Under the pieces are notes generated by a model. That model saw only the letters and a list, made by a program, of their open reading frames with translations, ran no database searches and was not told the DNA's origin. Below are positions 22,661 through 24,416 of a DNA stretch of 24,416 nt, one piece after another. Every line of letters begins with the position of its first letter. Positions within the stretch are counted from its first letter, which is position 1. Made by a program: the position numbers and the translations under genes. The stretch is from an uncultured Pseudorhodobacter sp. (GTDB lineage Bacteria > Pseudomonadota > Alphaproteobacteria > Rhodobacterales > Rhodobacteraceae). Location of the stretch: the NCBI GenBank assembly GCA_945957495.1, contig CAMFLG010000005.1, positions 1-24,416 of the forward strand. The letters run 5' to 3'.

Positions 22661-22834
22661 GATGAGAACACTGAAGTTCAAGCTATCGATGCCCATCATC
22701 TTAGCCAAACCTTAAGGTTCCGTAAAGAACGCTTGGGAAGGTTGGTTAACCGAAGGCCGCTCAACCAGATGTGGACGCGCAGCGCCCCTGCGTGATATGA
22801 AATCGGTCGGAGAGCCCAGCGGACGGTTACGACC
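22661..22834. promoter_or_regulatory. spacer upstream of the AcoR-like regulator
   Basis: This spacer contains a perfect 12-bp palindrome AACCTTAAGGTT (22708-22719) and the second copy of a GTTAAC repeat (22745-22766), which includes GGTTAACC. It presumably holds the promoter of the regulator gene, but I see no convincing -35/-10 pair. No SD is evident directly before the ATG at 22835. Confidence 0.35.
22745..22766. repeat. GTTAAC-containing repeat, copy 2
   Basis: This is the partner of 22455-22476, with 18 of 22 identical bases. It lies about 70 bases before the regulator start. Confidence 0.4.
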
Positions 22835-23785
22835 ATGCGGGTTAAGGGAGATCATCTGAACAAGATCGAGACTGCGCTGTCCTCTGGCGGCGCGGCGAAA
22901 TCCTCTGTTGTCGCCAGTTGGAGCCGGTCAGCGCGGCTGCACGGGCTTGACCCCACCACCCGCCGCAAACCCGAACGTCTGGATCAGGCGGCGCTGGCCG
23001 AGGCGCGGTCGCGCGCGGGGCAGATGATTCAACTGGCCAATCCGGTGCTGGATGAATTGTTCCGCGCGGTGGGCGGCATGGGGGCTTGCGTTCTGCTGGC
23101 CGATGAGGCGGGCGTTCCGGTGGATCGGCGCGGCACCCGGGCGGATGATGTGGTGTTTGACGATTGGGGCCTGTGGCTGGGCGCGATCTGGTCGGAAGAG
23201 ATGGAAGGCACCAACGGCATCGGCACCTGCATCGCCGAAGGCCGCCCGGTGATGATTAAGCGCGACCAGCACTTTCTGGCGCGCAACACCGGGCTGTCCT
23301 GCATCGCGTCGCCCATCCACGATTCCTCAGGCCGGGTGGCGGGCGTGCTGGACGTATCCTCGGCCCGCGCAGATCTGAACGATGGCTTCAGCCGCCTGAT
23401 TGCGCATTCGGTGTCCGATGCCGCGCGGCGCATCGAGGTGGAGCTGTTCCGCGCCGCCCATCCGGGCGAACGGATCGTTTTGCTGCCGCAATCGGCCAAT
23501 GGATCGGGCGCGGTGGTGGCGGTGGACCGGGATGATATCGTCGTTGGCCTGTCGCATGGTGCCCGGCTTGCGCTGGGTCTGAACGCGGGGCAGAAATTCG
23601 CACCCAAACCGCTGGCAGACATCTTGGGCCACAGCGAACCGGATGGGTTCGAGGATGCCGAACGCGCCGTTTTGCTGCGCGCGATGGCGCGGGCGGATGG
23701 CAATGTCAGCGCCGCCGCGCGGGCCCTTGGCGTCAGCCGCGCCACATTGCATCGCAAACTGGGGCCGCGTGCGGAAGAATCATAA
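22835..23785 (+). CDS. AcoR-like transcriptional regulator lacking the AAA+ domain
   Basis: A 316-residue regulator. The N-terminal half matches the sensory part of AcoR-type activators: SWSRSARLHGLDP near residue 28, then a GAF domain at about 70-176 with the conserved MEGTNGIGTC. A short PAS-like segment follows (about 212-265). A C-terminal Fis-type helix-turn-helix (about 275-310, GNVSAAARALGVSRATLHRKL) completes it. The AAA+ sigma54-interaction domain that full AcoR proteins carry between these parts is absent; there is no GAFTGA or Walker motif. It therefore cannot work as a classical sigma54 activator. It precedes an aldehyde dehydrogenase gene in the same direction, its likely target. 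The ATG at 22835 lacks a clear SD. Confidence 0.87.
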   Translation: MRVKGDHLNKIETALSSGGAAKSSVVASWSRSARLHGLDPTTRRKPERLDQAALAEARSRAGQMIQLANPVLDELFRAVGGMGACVLLADEAGVPVDRRGTRADDVVFDDWGLWLGAIWSEEMEGTNGIGTCIAEGRPVMIKRDQHFLARNTGLSCIASPIHDSSGRVAGVLDVSSARADLNDGFSRLIAHSVSDAARRIEVELFRAAHPGERIVLLPQSANGSGAVVAVDRDDIVVGLSHGARLALGLNAGQKFAPKPLADILGHSEPDGFEDAERAVLLRAMARADGNVSAAARALGVSRATLHRKLGPRAEES

Positions 23786-23825
23786 CGCGCAGCGCAGGGC
23801 GGCTATGCGAAAATTGCTTAGCAGA

Positions 23826-23845
23826 CTGTCGCAATCCTGAGACAG
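23826..23845. promoter_or_regulatory. possible operator upstream of the aldehyde dehydrogenase gene
   Basis: CTGTC (23826-23830) and GACAG (23841-23845) are inverted around 10 bases, and a further CTGTC follows near 23860. The site lies in the 163-base spacer between the Fis-type regulator and the dehydrogenase. It is a candidate binding site for that regulator, but such short arms occur by chance. Confidence 0.3.
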
Positions 23846-23911
23846 GTCGCGATGACCGCCTGTCAAAGGGGGGATGCGCGACTCGGGCGCAAGGCACAGG
23901 CTATTTTCATC

Positions 23912-23929
23912 GGCCGCAAGGAGGCGGCC
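23912..23929 (+). promoter_or_regulatory. small hairpin in the aldehyde dehydrogenase leader
   Basis: GGCCGC and GCGGCC pair perfectly over an AAGGAG loop. The true SD (GAGGAGG, just before the ATG at 23949) lies outside the stem. The loop thus presents a second SD-like sequence that does not precede a start codon at useful distance. Confidence 0.35.
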
Positions 23930-23948
23930 TGTTGAGGAGGAACCTGCA

Positions 23949-24416
23949 ATGAACACCCAAACCAAATTTAGCGGCAACGCCGGCTCGCCGTTCAAGACCC
24001 GCTACGACAACTACATCGGCGGCAAGTTCGTGGCCCCGGTCAATGGCCGCTATATGGACAACGTCACGCCGATCACCGGTGGGGTTGTCTGCGAAGTGGC
24101 GCGTTCGGATGCCGCCGACATGGCGCTGGCGCTGGATGCGGCCCATGCCGCGAAAGATGCCTGGGGCAAAACCTCGGCTGCGCATCGGTCGAACATCCTG
24201 CTGAAAATCGCCGACCGGATCGAAGAAAACCTCGAACTGATCGCCACCGCCGAAACCTGGGACAACGGCAAGCCGATCCGCGAAACCGTCAACGCCGATA
24301 TTCCGCTGTCGGTGGACCACTTCCGTTACTTCGCAGGCGTGCTGCGCGGGCAGGAAGGCACGATGTCTGAAATCGACAACGACACCGTCGCCTATCACTT
24401 CCACGAACCCCTGGGC
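23949..24416 (+). CDS. NAD-dependent aldehyde dehydrogenase (AcoD/ExaC/AldB-like), 5' part only
   Basis: The frame is open from the ATG at 23949 to the window end, giving 156 residues of a protein of usually about 500. The N-terminus (RYDNYIGGKFVAPVNGRYMDNVTP) and AETWDNGKPIRET (about residues 105-117) are those of the acetaldehyde dehydrogenase group that includes AcoD, ExaC and AldB. These enzymes oxidise acetaldehyde and other short aldehydes to acids with NAD. The catalytic Cys and Glu lie beyond the window and cannot be checked. A strong GAGGAGG SD precedes the start. The adjacent AcoR-like regulator suggests induction by an aldehyde, alcohol or acetoin-like compound; that is inference. 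Confidence 0.9.
   Translation, partial: MNTQTKFSGNAGSPFKTRYDNYIGGKFVAPVNGRYMDNVTPITGGVVCEVARSDAADMALALDAAHAAKDAWGKTSAAHRSNILLKIADRIEENLELIATAETWDNGKPIRETVNADIPLSVDHFRYFAGVLRGQEGTMSEIDNDTVAYHFHEPLG

Noticed and set aside
1..24416. CRISPR arrays, tRNA or rRNA genes, prophage or integrase genes
   Set aside because: Looked for by reading. No regularly spaced repeats, no rRNA-like sequence, no tRNA-like cloverleaf ending in CCA context, and no integrase or transposase motifs were seen.

Overview
The window is high-GC DNA from an alphaproteobacterium, most likely a member of the Rhodobacteraceae. The protein families, the ATGA start/stop overlaps, the 1151-residue Smc and the GC-rich palindromes between genes all fit. 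No taxonomic search was possible, so this is an inference. I see no tRNA, rRNA, CRISPR array, prophage or complete insertion sequence. It reads as ordinary chromosome with one sugar-utilisation block and several small cryptic elements.

Layout. 1-354: 3' end of a queuosine-precursor transporter. 355-616: a structured leader or small-RNA region holding an 18-codon ORF with an exceptionally strong Shine-Dalgarno (SD), three hairpins and a terminator. 617-2003: ribosome-rescue factor ArfB and a phosphotransferase. 2000-6228 (minus): an NAD-salvage operon pncA - hybrid histidine kinase - pncB, with the kinase overlapping pncB. 6302-8244 (plus): an NAD-dependent epimerase-like protein and the tRNA hydroxylase TrhO.

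8287-13519 is a beta-galactoside/galactose catabolic operon of the De Ley-Doudoroff type. It encodes an SDR sugar dehydrogenase, 2-dehydro-3-deoxygalactonokinase, KDPGal aldolase, an SMP-30 lactonase and a GH42 beta-galactosidase. All five genes are tightly coupled. A good sigma70-type promoter overlaps an imperfect palindromic operator and is followed by a C-rich leader. Galactonate dehydratase is missing from the cluster, and the dehydrogenase has Asn where the catalytic Lys is expected. 13515-13693 holds a MITE-like element and three stacked palindromes. A GH13 alpha-glucosidase (minus) converges on the operon, and two MFS transporters (plus) run divergently from the glucosidase.

17879-18723 (minus): a GNAT acetyltransferase and a GFA-family zinc protein, translationally coupled. 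18784-18854: a long hairpin. 18971-22426: smc. 22427-22834: a spacer holding a probable ~30-residue one-helix membrane protein, a terminator and GTTAAC-containing repeats. 22835 to the end: an AcoR-like GAF-Fis regulator without the AAA+ domain, followed by a truncated aldehyde dehydrogenase, probably its target.

The items most worth a second look are the structured leader before arfB, the kinase embedded in the NAD-salvage operon, the galactose operon's control region and its Lys-less dehydrogenase, and the MITE-like element that abuts the beta-galactosidase stop codon.
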